Source: DATKCA01 sp035544675 (GTDB taxonomy: Bacteria > Acidobacteriota > Thermoanaerobaculia > Gp7-AA8). From it: a stretch of DNA of 10,029 bases. Each line of letters begins with the position of its first letter. The stretch's first letter is position 1. Below, one piece after another: positions 1 through 6,678 of this stretch. A program made the translations under genes and the position numbers. The notes under the pieces are model-generated. The model saw only the letters and a list, made by a program, of their open reading frames with translations, was not told the origin of the DNA and searched no databases. Where the stretch lies: the NCBI GenBank assembly GCA_035544675.1, contig DATKCA010000047.1, forward strand, positions 1-10,029, read 5' to 3'.

Positions 1-1
1 C

Positions 2-556
2 GTCATCGCCCGCAAGGGCATCTCCGCCGCGACCATGCAGGACATCGCCGACGAAGCCGGCGTGGCCAAGGGCACCATCTATCTCTACTTCCGCGACCGC
101 GACGAGCTGGTGGAGAAGACGTTCGAGAACGCCATCACCGAGCTGCACCGCCGCATCGATCTCGAGCTCGACTCCGAGGCCGCCTTCGAGGAGCGCCTGC
201 GCGCCTCGATCCGCAGCATCCTCGAGTTCTTCCGCGATCACCGCGAGTTCTTCCGCCTCTACACGGCGCATCGCGTTCCGGAAGGCAACCCGCAGCAGCA
301 GAGGCGGCAGCGGCGGCAATGCGAGTTCTACCGGGAGCGCATGCAGAAGCTGGCCGGTGTCCTCGGCGCGGCGATGGCGGCGGGGGAGATCCGGACGATG
401 GACGCCTACCGCCTGGCCGTTTTCATCAGCGAAGGCATCAACTCGGTGGTCGTGGAGAGGGTGATGGAGGAAGCGGCACCTCCGCTCGAGTCGGACGTCG
501 AGCTGATCACCAGCGTCATCCTCAACGGAATCTGCCTGGAACGGAGCACAAAGTGA
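2..556 (+). CDS. TetR/AcrR-family transcriptional repressor (5' end outside window)
   Basis: This is a DNA-binding repressor that probably controls the overlapping efflux-channel gene. The reading frame is open from the first base, so the true start is upstream; 184 residues are visible. An ATG at 35 falls inside the recognition-helix region and is not the start. The visible N-terminus is the TetR helix-turn-helix: ISAATMQDIADEAGVAKGT followed by IYLYFRDRDEL, the usual A-G-V-x-x-G-T-x-Y-x-Y-F pattern. The rest is a helical ligand-binding and dimerisation domain rich in Glu and Arg, typical of AcrR-like proteins, with no recognisable ligand motif. The stop codon overlaps the GTG start of the TolC-like gene (GTGA), so the two are co-transcribed and probably translationally coupled. 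TetR-TolC-MFP-RND is a common drug or solvent efflux layout, so the regulator is inferred to respond to a small toxic compound. The operator is outside the window. Confidence 0.93.
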   Translation, partial: VIARKGISAATMQDIADEAGVAKGTIYLYFRDRDELVEKTFENAITELHRRIDLELDSEAAFEERLRASIRSILEFFRDHREFFRLYTAHRVPEGNPQQQRRQRRQCEFYRERMQKLAGVLGAAMAAGEIRTMDAYRLAVFISEGINSVVVERVMEEAAPPLESDVELITSVILNGICLERSTK

Positions 557-1878
557 AACCGGAATATGACGAAACGAGCCGCCGGGTCGGCGGCGCTCCA
601 CGGGTCCTCGCGCTGCTGCTCCTCGCCGCAACGGAGGCCACGGCCCAGACGAGGCTGACGTTCGACGGCGCGATGCGCCGGGCGCTGGAGGTCAACAACA
701 CCGTGGAGAGCTCGCGCGCCGGGATCGGAGTGGCCTCGGCCAGCCGCGACCTGCTGCTGTCGGCGGTCATGCCGCGCATCAGCATCGGCGGCGATCTGAC
801 GCGCAACAGCATCGAGTCGTCGTTCGGCGGCGAGGGCGACGAAGTGACGCTCATCCCGCGCAACGACTGGCGCTACCAGATCACCCTCTCGCAGCCGATC
901 TTCGCCGGCCGCCGCGAGCTGCGCGCGTACTCGCAGGCCAAACTCGGCGTGGAGAACGCGCGCCAGGGCTCGTTCGGAACCGAAGACGGCGCGCTGCTGC
1001 GCGTGGCGTCGAGCTTCCTGGCCCTCGTCAACGCCGAGGCGCGGATGGAGATCGAGCTGCGGAACATCGAGCTGGCGCAGCGCCGTCGCACGCAGGCTTC
1101 CGCGTTCTACGAGGCGGGCGAAGTGACGCGCGTCGATGTTCTCCGCGCGGAGACGGCCGTGAAAGCGGCGCAGCGCGTCATGGCAGGCGCGGAGCAGGCC
1201 CGCCAGATCGCCGAGAGCGACCTGCGCGCCGCGCTCGATCTGGAGGGCCCGCTCGAAGCCGAGCCTCCCGCGCAGAAGCTGCCGCCGCTCCCGGACGAAG
1301 CGACGCTCGTGGCCCGCGCCGCGGAGTCGCGTCCCGACGTGAACGTGGCCGAGAACAACATGCGCATCGCGGAGCTCGAGATCAGCAAGCAGCGTGGGTA
1401 TTGGCTGCCCACCGTCACGTTCGACGGCGGCCTGATCAGCCAGAAATCGCCGTTCCCCGCCGAGAGGTACTCCTACGGCGCGCTGCGATTCAACATCCCC
1501 ATCTTCCAGTCCGGCGAGGTGGTCGCGCGCGTGGCCGGTGCGAAACAGCTCCGGGAGCAGGCTCGCCTCTCGCTCCAGGACGCGCGGATCATGGCCCGTG
1601 AGGACGTCCTCAAGGCGCTCGTCGATCTGCGCGGGGCCGAAGTCAGCCTGGCCCTGGCCGGCGAGCAGCTCCAGGCAGCCGAGGCGGAGTATGCGCAGTC
1701 GTTCGAGCTGTATCGGGCGCAGGAAGCCACCTCGCTCGACGTGGCCTCATCCGAAACATCGCTGGCGGACGCGCGTCGCGCGGTCGCCGAAGAGACCCTG
1801 AACCGCGATCTCGCCGAGCTGCGCGTGTGGTACGCCGCCGGCGCCATCAAAGAAGCATTGCTTGGAGCCACTCGATGA
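553..1878 (+). CDS. TolC-family outer membrane efflux channel
   Basis: This is the outer-membrane exit duct of a tripartite efflux or type I secretion system. I chose the GTG at 553, inside the TetR stop, because GGAG lies six bases upstream and the start is followed by a signal peptide: Arg10/Arg11/Arg17, the hydrophobic stretch VLALLLLAA, then cleavage near ATA-Q at residue 31. The frame is open further upstream, but only as a shadow of the TetR gene. The 441-residue length suits the family. Two outer-membrane-efflux repeats are visible. Each ends in the characteristic strand signature: TLSQPIFAGR near residue 111 and RFNIPIFQSGE near residue 312. Both are followed by long Ala/Glu/Arg-rich helices that would form the periplasmic barrel. 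No partner pump follows: the next start codon (ATGA overlap) opens only an 11-codon stub, so the channel looks orphaned here and may serve a pump encoded elsewhere. Confidence 0.92.
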   Translation: MKPEYDETSRRVGGAPRVLALLLLAATEATAQTRLTFDGAMRRALEVNNTVESSRAGIGVASASRDLLLSAVMPRISIGGDLTRNSIESSFGGEGDEVTLIPRNDWRYQITLSQPIFAGRRELRAYSQAKLGVENARQGSFGTEDGALLRVASSFLALVNAEARMEIELRNIELAQRRRTQASAFYEAGEVTRVDVLRAETAVKAAQRVMAGAEQARQIAESDLRAALDLEGPLEAEPPAQKLPPLPDEATLVARAAESRPDVNVAENNMRIAELEISKQRGYWLPTVTFDGGLISQKSPFPAERYSYGALRFNIPIFQSGEVVARVAGAKQLREQARLSLQDARIMAREDVLKALVDLRGAEVSLALAGEQLQAAEAEYAQSFELYRAQEATSLDVASSETSLADARRAVAEETLNRDLAELRVWYAAGAIKEALLGATR

Positions 1879-1910
1879 AACGCATTCTCGTCGAGGCGAG
1901 GCGAAGTTGA
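1875..1910 (+). pseudogene. Possible 5' remnant of a membrane-fusion (HlyD-like) gene
   Basis: An ATG overlapping the TolC-like stop (ATGA) opens an 11-codon frame, MKRILVEARRS, ending in TGA. The first six codons look like the positively charged start and first hydrophobic residues of a signal peptide. This is the position where a periplasmic adaptor gene normally starts in TetR-TolC-MFP-RND operons. The frame loses hydrophobic character after Val6. About a dozen bases beyond its stop, the palindromic repeat begins. My inference is that the adaptor and pump genes were deleted, with the repeat now at the scar. The stub is too short to assign by homology, and chance overlap is possible. Confidence 0.35.
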
Positions 1911-1922
1911 ACTGATTTGAAT

Positions 1923-2037
1923 TCTTGGGACGAGAGATCACCACAGAGTCACAGAGGACACAGAGGTTCGCAGAGTACTTCGGCCCTCTCTGTGTTCTCT
2001 GTGGCTCTGTGGTTTGCATCTCCCAAGAGCCAAGAAG
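1923..2037. repeat. Nested palindromic intergenic repeat, copy A
   Basis: The core is a large imperfect inverted repeat. The left arm 1940-1966 (ACCACAGAGTCACAGAGG onward) pairs with the right arm 1985-2013 (ending CTCTGTGGCTCTGTGGT). Each arm is built from three CACAGAG-like units. An 18-19-base loop contains AGTACT. An outer arm pair, TCTTGGGA (1923-1930) and TCCCAAGA (2021-2028), encloses the core; the right side continues as GAGCCAAGAAG. Copy B near 7057-7187 is almost identical over some 85 bases, including the loop. It encodes nothing and could fold as a strong cruciform or RNA hairpin. It resembles REP/MITE-like elements; no transposase is visible. Confidence 0.88.
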
Positions 2038-2061
2038 GACACCGGCGCTCCATTCTTCCCC

Positions 2062-2090
2062 TTGACGCAGCGGTGGCACTGTATTACTGT
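2062..2090 (+). promoter_or_regulatory. Probable promoter of the GntR-ABC operon
   Basis: A -35 box TTGACG (2062-2067, five of six consensus bases) is followed after 17 bases by a weak -10, TACTGT (2085-2090). It lies just upstream of the GntR start and downstream of the repeat. The AT-rich stretch differs sharply from the GC-rich surroundings. The -10 overlaps the palindromic operator, which fits repression by blocking RNA polymerase. The -10 assignment is uncertain. Confidence 0.45.
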
Positions 2091-2101
2091 ATTAGTACAG
2101 T
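2078..2101 (+). promoter_or_regulatory. Putative GntR/YtrA operator (ACTGTA-TTAG-TACAGT)
   Basis: A perfect inverted repeat ACTGTA (2086-2091) and TACAGT (2096-2101), separated by TTAG, ends six bases before the GntR start codon. A further direct copy of ACTGTA sits at 2078-2083. Small GntR repressors of the YtrA type commonly bind palindromes at their own promoter, so this is the natural autoregulatory site of the operon. The extra half-site might let a second dimer bind. Assignment rests on symmetry and position only. Confidence 0.6.
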
Positions 2102-2107
2102 CAGGCC

Positions 2108-2500
2108 ATGTTCGACATCCGCCCCACCGACTCGTCCCCCATCTGGCAGCAGATCGAGGAAGGCATGCGCCGCATGATCGTTCTCGGCTCTCTGCGGCCC
2201 GGGGACGCCGTCCCCTCCGTCCGCGACCTGGCCCGCACGCTGCGCGTCAACCCCAACACGGTCGCTCGCGCCTATCAACGGCTGACCGACAACGGCGTCT
2301 TCTCCGTGAAGCGAGGGGACGGCACGTACGTGGCCGACGCGCCCTCCCAGCCGCGGCGCTCGGTGCGCGCCGAGACACTGCGGGAGGCCGCCACGCGCTA
2401 CGCCGGCGCGGCCATCGCCGCCGGCGCGTCGGCCACGGAGGCGTGCGAGGTGCTCGAGGAGAGCTTCGCGAAACTGGTGAAGGAGCACAGGAAGCCATGA
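2108..2500 (+). CDS. Small GntR-family regulator, YtrA subfamily
   Basis: This is a winged-helix repressor of 130 residues that probably autoregulates its operon with the two ABC genes. The winged helix spans residues 10-77. Family hallmarks are present in order: PIWQQIEEGMRRMI, LRPGDAVPSVRDLARTL, VNPNTVARAYQRL (recognition helix) and the wing GDGTYVAD. Only about 50 residues follow, which is the short C-terminal dimerisation domain of the YtrA type rather than an effector-binding FCD or UTRA domain. The Shine-Dalgarno sequence is weak (AGG at 2103-2105), and the start is close to the promoter, so the 5' leader must be short. Its TGA overlaps the ATG of the ABC ATPase. YtrA-type regulators are classically linked to ABC transporters induced by cell-wall-active compounds. 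A similar envelope-stress role here is inference. Confidence 0.93.
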   Translation: MFDIRPTDSSPIWQQIEEGMRRMIVLGSLRPGDAVPSVRDLARTLRVNPNTVARAYQRLTDNGVFSVKRGDGTYVADAPSQPRRSVRAETLREAATRYAGAAIAAGASATEACEVLEESFAKLVKEHRKP

Positions 2501-3369
2501 GCCACGAACACGCGATCGCCGCGAACGGCGTGACCGTCCGTTACGGCAGGAAAGTGGCCGTTGACGACCTCACCCTGCGGGTTCCAACAGGATCCGTGTA
2601 CGCGCTCCTCGGACGCAACGGTGCCGGCAAGTCGTCGCTCGTCCGCTGTCTCCTCGGCCAGCGCAAATCCGAAGCCGGCAATGTCACGCTCCTCGGAATG
2701 GACGTCTGGAGCGAGCGTCAGAGGCTGATGGATCTCGTGGGCGTCGTACCCGAAGACTCCGATGCGCCGCCGCAGATGACGGTGCGCGAGCTGGCGGCAT
2801 TCTGCGCGCGCGTCTACTCGCGATGGCAGGGCGTGACGTTCGATGAGTGTCTGGACCGATTCAGCATCTCCACGACGGCCCGCTTCGGCGAGCTGTCGAA
2901 GGGGCACAAGAAGGGCGTCATGCTCGCGGTGGCGCTGGCGATGTCGCCGGAGATTCTCGTCCTCGACGATCCGACGCTCGGCCTCGACGTCGTCGCGCGC
3001 AGGTCGCTCTTCGACGAGGTCATCGGCGAGATGGCGGAGCGCGGCATCACCACGCTCATCACCACTCACGACCTGGGCGGCATCGAAGCGCTGGCGGACC
3101 GCGTGGCCATCATGAAGGACGGCCGCATCGTCCTGGAAGAGGAGACCGAGGCACTGAAGAATCGCTTCCGCCGCATTCGATTCGCAGCGGCGCCGGTGGC
3201 GCTCTCGAACCTGGCCACGGCCGCCGTGCGGAGCTGGGGCAGCGGCACGGAAGCGATCGTCTCGAACTACGACGAGCGGACCTCGGAGCGGTTCCCGCAT
3301 GCGGAGATCTCGCCGTTGTCGCTCGAAGAGATTTTCATCGCCGTCTCCGGCGAAGGGGAGAAGTCATGA
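2497..3369 (+). CDS. ABC transporter ATP-binding protein (ABC-2 type, YtrB-like)
   Basis: This is the cytoplasmic ATPase that powers the fused permease encoded next (290 residues). I chose the ATG overlapping the GntR stop (ATGA); AGGAAG at 2489-2494 provides the ribosome site, and the protein then starts just before the first beta strand. Walker A is GRNGAGKS at residues 39-46. The Q-loop position reads VGVVPED with Glu for Gln. The signature is LSKGHKK near residue 133, a degenerate LSGGQ. Walker B is ILVLDDPTLGLD at 153-164, and the switch histidine is in TTHD at 189-192. The residue after the Walker B aspartate, normally the catalytic Glu, is Asp158. About 80 residues follow the core, ending LSLEEIFIAVSG, a C-terminal motif typical of ABC-2 exporter ATPases. 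The stop overlaps the permease start. The substrate is unknown; export or an envelope-stress role is inferred from the regulator type. Confidence 0.94.
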   Translation: MSHEHAIAANGVTVRYGRKVAVDDLTLRVPTGSVYALLGRNGAGKSSLVRCLLGQRKSEAGNVTLLGMDVWSERQRLMDLVGVVPEDSDAPPQMTVRELAAFCARVYSRWQGVTFDECLDRFSISTTARFGELSKGHKKGVMLAVALAMSPEILVLDDPTLGLDVVARRSLFDEVIGEMAERGITTLITTHDLGGIEALADRVAIMKDGRIVLEEETEALKNRFRRIRFAAAPVALSNLATAAVRSWGSGTEAIVSNYDERTSERFPHAEISPLSLEEIFIAVSGEGEKS

Positions 3370-5225
3370 CTCACGTTCTGGCGATTGCGAGCCGCGAGAT
3401 CCGGGAGCGCCGCATGGTGTTCGTGGCCGCGGCGTTCCTGGCCACGCTGCCGTTTCTGTTTGCGCTGCTGCCGAGCGCGGCCCGCTTCGGCCGCGCTGCG
3501 CGGATCGCCGGGACGGGCGGGATCCTCGCTTCGGCGTGGGCCGTCGGCCTGGCCATCGTTCTCGGCGTGTCGATCTTGTCGAGCGAGCTGGCGCAGCGGC
3601 GCCTGTCGTTCTATCTGACGAAGCCGATCGGTGCCGCGTCGGTCTGGCTCGGGAAGCTGACCGCCGCGTGGGTCATCGTTCTCGTCACGTTTGCGATCGT
3701 GTTCGTTCCGTCGCTGATGGTGGGCGGCTCCGCGTGGCAGACGGCGTGGAACACTCCGATCAACGTCGTGGTCGCGCTGGTCGCGCTCATCTCTCTCGGG
3801 CTGATCCTGCTCTTTCATCTGGCCGGGACATTCGTCCGCTCGCGATCGCCGTTGCTGGCGGTCGATCTCGTGCTCGGCGTTCTGTTCGCCGGTGCGACAT
3901 GGCTCCTGGTGCAGCCGCTGATGGCGCGGCTCTCTCTCCAGAATGTGAAGATCGTGACCCTCGGAGTGGCCTGCGGTTTTGCGGCGGCGGTCATTCCGGC
4001 CGGCGTCTTTCAGGTCGCCCGCGGCCGCGCCGACATCCGCGCCAGTCACGCGGCACTGTCGAAATTCGTGTGGGCGGCATCCGCCGTCGTGCTGCTTTTC
4101 GGGGGCGCTTTCGTGGCGTGGGTGCTGTCCGCGGGGCCATCCGATCTGCTGTCCCCACAGCTCGGCCAGGCATCTGCAGGGAAATGGGCGTGGGCGACAG
4201 GTCAGGCCGCGAAGCGCAACGACTATCGCCCGCTTTTCCTGATCGACACGACGACGGGACGACACTTCTCAATTCCGGCATCGCGATTCGCCGCCTCATT
4301 CAGCGGCGATGGAAACTCGGCCGTGTGGCTCAGGCGCGGGAACCTGGAACTGATGGTCACCCGCCTCGGCGGCGGGAAACCGCGGCACATCGCCACGGGC
4401 CTCTCCGGGCCCTGGTTCTCGGTGGCGGTGCTTTCGGACGACGGCACGAGGCTCGCCGCGATCGATTCGAATCAGACGTTGTCCGTCAGCGATGTGGACG
4501 GGGGCCGGATCCTCGCTTCGGTGAAACTGGCCGGCTCGTTCAAATCTCACCGGATGTTCTTTGCGGACAACGACACGGTGCGAATCTACGAGACGCCGTC
4601 GAGGGTGGCGCAGCCCGGCACCGGCACGACCCTTCGAGCTTACGAGCTGAACATCCCCGGGCGAGGGCTGACGCTCACCGGCGAGCTCGCCGCTCCCGCA
4701 AAGTCGCTGATGCTCACCGCCGATTCCTCCGGCAGGCGGGTGCTTCTGATGCCGAACGGCGGCGACGGCATGTTTCTCCTGGACGGCCGGTCGTTGCAGA
4801 ACATGGCCACGTATTCCGTCAAGCCCACCTGGGCCGGCTCGTTCATCCTGCGGAACGGCAACGTCGTGATCGCTGATCGCGCTGCCGGTGTCCTGGGAGT
4901 CTTCGCCGGCAGCGGCGAGAAGCTGCGGGAGATCCGAGTCGGCCACGCCAGCCAGATCTGGGCCATGTCGGAGATCGCGCCCTCCCGGCTGGTCGTCCTT
5001 CTGTATGGCAGGCCCGGCTCGTACGTTCGTGACTTTACGACGCTCGTCGTCGACTGCGAGCGCGGGGTCATCGAGCGGCGCGACAAGGTCATGCCCGCGC
5101 AGATTCGCGGGTATGACGACCCGCGCGTGGCCTCATCGGACGCGCCGCGCCAGCTGCTCGTCGAAGACGCGGAGCGCCGGCTGTGGCGCTGGAATCCGCT
5201 GACCGGCGCGAAGACACGACTCTGA
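3366..5225 (+). CDS. ABC-2 permease fused to a C-terminal beta-propeller-like domain
   Basis: This is the membrane subunit of the ABC system, 619 residues, about twice the usual ABC-2 permease length. The ATG overlaps the ATPase stop and follows GGGGAGAAG. Residues 1-257 form the permease: hydrophobic segments at about 17-35, 52-71, 99-119, 132-154, 163-182, 194-217 and 234-256. The motif RRLSFYLTKPI..VWLGKL at 78-98 is typical of this family. Seven segments with a cytoplasmic N-terminus would place the remaining 360 or so residues outside the membrane. That part has no hydrophobic helix and is made of repeated short strand patterns, such as GNSAVWLRRGNLELMV, GTRLAAIDSNQTLSVSDVDGG, GMFLLDGRSLQNMATY, GNVVIADRAAGVLGVF and the final RRLWRWNPLTGAKTRL. 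This suggests about seven WD40/PQQ-like blades. The blade count and outside location are inferred. It could be a sensor or substrate-binding part of the transporter. The gene ends 24 bp from pheS, convergently. Confidence 0.88.
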   Translation: MTHVLAIASREIRERRMVFVAAAFLATLPFLFALLPSAARFGRAARIAGTGGILASAWAVGLAIVLGVSILSSELAQRRLSFYLTKPIGAASVWLGKLTAAWVIVLVTFAIVFVPSLMVGGSAWQTAWNTPINVVVALVALISLGLILLFHLAGTFVRSRSPLLAVDLVLGVLFAGATWLLVQPLMARLSLQNVKIVTLGVACGFAAAVIPAGVFQVARGRADIRASHAALSKFVWAASAVVLLFGGAFVAWVLSAGPSDLLSPQLGQASAGKWAWATGQAAKRNDYRPLFLIDTTTGRHFSIPASRFAASFSGDGNSAVWLRRGNLELMVTRLGGGKPRHIATGLSGPWFSVAVLSDDGTRLAAIDSNQTLSVSDVDGGRILASVKLAGSFKSHRMFFADNDTVRIYETPSRVAQPGTGTTLRAYELNIPGRGLTLTGELAAPAKSLMLTADSSGRRVLLMPNGGDGMFLLDGRSLQNMATYSVKPTWAGSFILRNGNVVIADRAAGVLGVFAGSGEKLREIRVGHASQIWAMSEIAPSRLVVLLYGRPGSYVRDFTTLVVDCERGVIERRDKVMPAQIRGYDDPRVASSDAPRQLLVEDAERRLWRWNPLTGAKTRL

Positions 5226-5233
5226 GGTGGAGC

Positions 5234-5250
5234 GCCGCCGACCCGGCGGC
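5234..5250. terminator. Compact hairpin in the convergent ABC / pheS gap
   Basis: GCCGCCG (5234-5240), ACC, CGGCGGC (5244-5250) is a perfect 7-bp GC stem with a 3-base loop. It nearly fills the 24-bp gap between two convergent stop codons, and its edge touches the pheS TAG. The position suits a shared bidirectional terminator. There is no T-run on either side, so it is not a canonical intrinsic terminator. It may instead protect 3' ends or act with Rho. Confidence 0.4.
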
Positions 5251-6272
5251 TAGAACTGCTGCAGCACCCGTAGATCGTTCTCGAACAGCGTGCGGATGTT
5301 CGGGATGTCGTACTTCAGCATGGCTACCCGGTCGATGCCCATGCCGAACGCGAAGCCGCTCCACTCCTCCGGATCGATCCCGCAGTTGCGCAGCACCTGC
5401 GGGTGCACCATGCCGCATCCGAGGATCTCCATCCAGCCGGTGCGGGAGCAGGTGCCGCAGCCTTCGCCCTTGCAGAACAGACACGTCATGTCCAGTTCCG
5501 CCGACGGCTCGGTGAACGGGAAGAAGCTCGGGCGCAGCCGGAACTTCGGCTGACCGCCGAACAGCCTCACCACGAAGTGCTCGAGCGTGGCCCGCATATG
5601 CCCGATGTGAATGGCCCGATCGACGAGCAACCCCTCGGCCTGATGGAACATCGGCGAACGGCGCATGGTGATCTCGTCGCGGCGGTAGACGCGCCCGCAC
5701 GAGATGACCTTCACCGGCGGCTTGTAGCGCTCCATCGTGCGGATCTGCACGTTCGACGTGTGCGTGCGCAGCAGCAGTTGTCCGACGTCGACGAAGAACG
5801 TGTCCTGCGTGTCGCGCGCGGGATGGTCGGGCGTGAAGTTGAGGGCCTCGAAGTTGTACCAGTCGCTCTCCACTTCAGGTCCTGGATCGACGGAGTAGCC
5901 CATCTCGCGGAAGATCTGCTCCATCTGCTGGCGCACCAGTGTGATCGGATGGAGGTGCCCGAGGCGGGGCATGCGGGCGGGGAGGGTGACGTCGATGATG
6001 TCGCGCGCTTCCTTGCGCGCCGATTCCTCCGCCGCGATGCGCCCGGTCTTCTCCTCGAGCGCCGACTCGATGCGGTCGCGCAGCTTGTTCAGCGCGTCGC
6101 CGGTGTCCTTCTTCTGCTCCTTCGGAACTTCCTTCAGCTTCGCGAACAGGGCGGGGATGACGCCGCCCTTGCGGCCGAAGTAGCGGACGCGGAGATCGTC
6201 GAGGGAGCGGGTGTCGTTCGCGGCAGCAATTGCCGCATCGAACTCGCGACCGGCCGTTTCGATCTGCTGGAT
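5250..6272 (-). CDS. pheS: Phenylalanyl-tRNA synthetase alpha subunit, probable AUC start
   Basis: PheS charges tRNA-Phe as an alpha2-beta2 enzyme with PheT. The product is 340 residues if it starts at ATC 6272. The N-terminal coiled coil (1-95) contains LDDLRVRYFGRKG. Class II motif 1 lies near HPITLVRQQMEQIF (108-121), motif 2 is GRVYRRDEITMRRSPMFHQAEGL (193-215), and motif 3 lies in GFAFGMGIDRVAMLKY (306-321). A known zinc-ribbon-like insert has Cys264, 267, 272 and 275. The frame is the same as rplT, with only its TAG between. After the TAG the codons are GCT GCA ACG ATC CAG, with no ATG, GTG or TTG before ATG 5972, which would delete the whole tRNA-binding coiled coil. Aligning my recollection of E. 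coli PheS from its LRV-type motif backwards puts Met1 on the ATC, and AAGTAGG (one mismatch to AAGGAGG) lies eight bases upstream. The exact start remains inference. pheT does not follow. Confidence 0.9.
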   Translation of the reverse strand: MQQIETAGREFDAAIAAANDTRSLDDLRVRYFGRKGGVIPALFAKLKEVPKEQKKDTGDALNKLRDRIESALEEKTGRIAAEESARKEARDIIDVTLPARMPRLGHLHPITLVRQQMEQIFREMGYSVDPGPEVESDWYNFEALNFTPDHPARDTQDTFFVDVGQLLLRTHTSNVQIRTMERYKPPVKVISCGRVYRRDEITMRRSPMFHQAEGLLVDRAIHIGHMRATLEHFVVRLFGGQPKFRLRPSFFPFTEPSAELDMTCLFCKGEGCGTCSRTGWMEILGCGMVHPQVLRNCGIDPEEWSGFAFGMGIDRVAMLKYDIPNIRTLFENDLRVLQQF

Positions 6273-6281
6273 CGTTGCAGC

Positions 6282-6653
6282 CTACTTTGCGGCGGGTGCG
6301 GGCAGTGCCGCTTTCGCGCTCTCGGCCAGTGCGGTGAAGGCGGCGGCGTCGCGCACGGCGATGTCGGCCAGGATCTTCCGGTCGATGTCGTTGCCCGATG
6401 CCTTGAGGCCGGCGATGAGCTTCGAGTAGGACATCCCGTTCTGGCGCGCGGCCGCGTTGATGCGGGCGATCCACAGCTTGCGGAAGTCACCCTTGCGATC
6501 CTTGCGGCCGGTGAACGCGTAGTTGAGGCCTTTCTCGACGGCCTGCTTGGCGATGCGGTGACCGCGCGACTTCATCCCGTAGTAGCCCTTGGCCAGCTTC
6601 AGGATCTTGGCGCGGCGGTTCTTCCTCTTCGGACCTCTTTTGACTCTCGGCAT
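6282..6653 (-). CDS. rplT: 50S ribosomal protein L20
   Basis: L20 is an early-assembly protein that binds 23S rRNA domain II, and in several bacteria represses its own operon. The 123-residue product starts MPRVKRGPKRKNRRAKILK and continues AKGYYGMKSRGHRIAKQAVEKG and RKDRKGDFRKLWIARINAAAR, the conserved L20 core. It ends in an Ala-rich tail (ALPAPAAK), slightly longer than the usual 117-120 residues. GAGGAG lies six or seven bases before the ATG. The TAG stop is in frame with pheS and lies ten bases before its probable start, and its bases form part of the PheS ribosome site. An imperfect stem-loop (6679-6720) and palindrome C occupy the leader between rpmI and rplT. Confidence 0.98.
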   Translation of the reverse strand: MPRVKRGPKRKNRRAKILKLAKGYYGMKSRGHRIAKQAVEKGLNYAFTGRKDRKGDFRKLWIARINAAARQNGMSYSKLIAGLKASGNDIDRKILADIAVRDAAAFTALAESAKAALPAPAAK

Positions 6654-6678
6654 CGTTCTCTCCTCGTTTCAGGTTTTC

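Noticed and set aside
319..552. Upstream extension of the TolC-like frame to ATG 319
   Set aside because: That part is out of frame within the TetR gene and lies before the signal peptide; GTG 553 has a good ribosome site.
1940..2013. CRISPR-like array of CACAGAG units
   Set aside because: The units are 7-9 bases, adjacent and arranged as an inverted repeat; there are no spacers of regular length and no cas genes.
2014..2496. Upstream extension of the ABC ATPase frame to ATG 2014
   Set aside because: It overlaps the repeat and the whole GntR gene in another frame; ATG 2497 gives a normal ATPase N-terminus.
3299..4876. + strand 525-codon open frame overlapping the permease
   Set aside because: It is an Arg-rich out-of-frame translation of the ABC ATPase end and permease; the in-frame protein has clear membrane segments.
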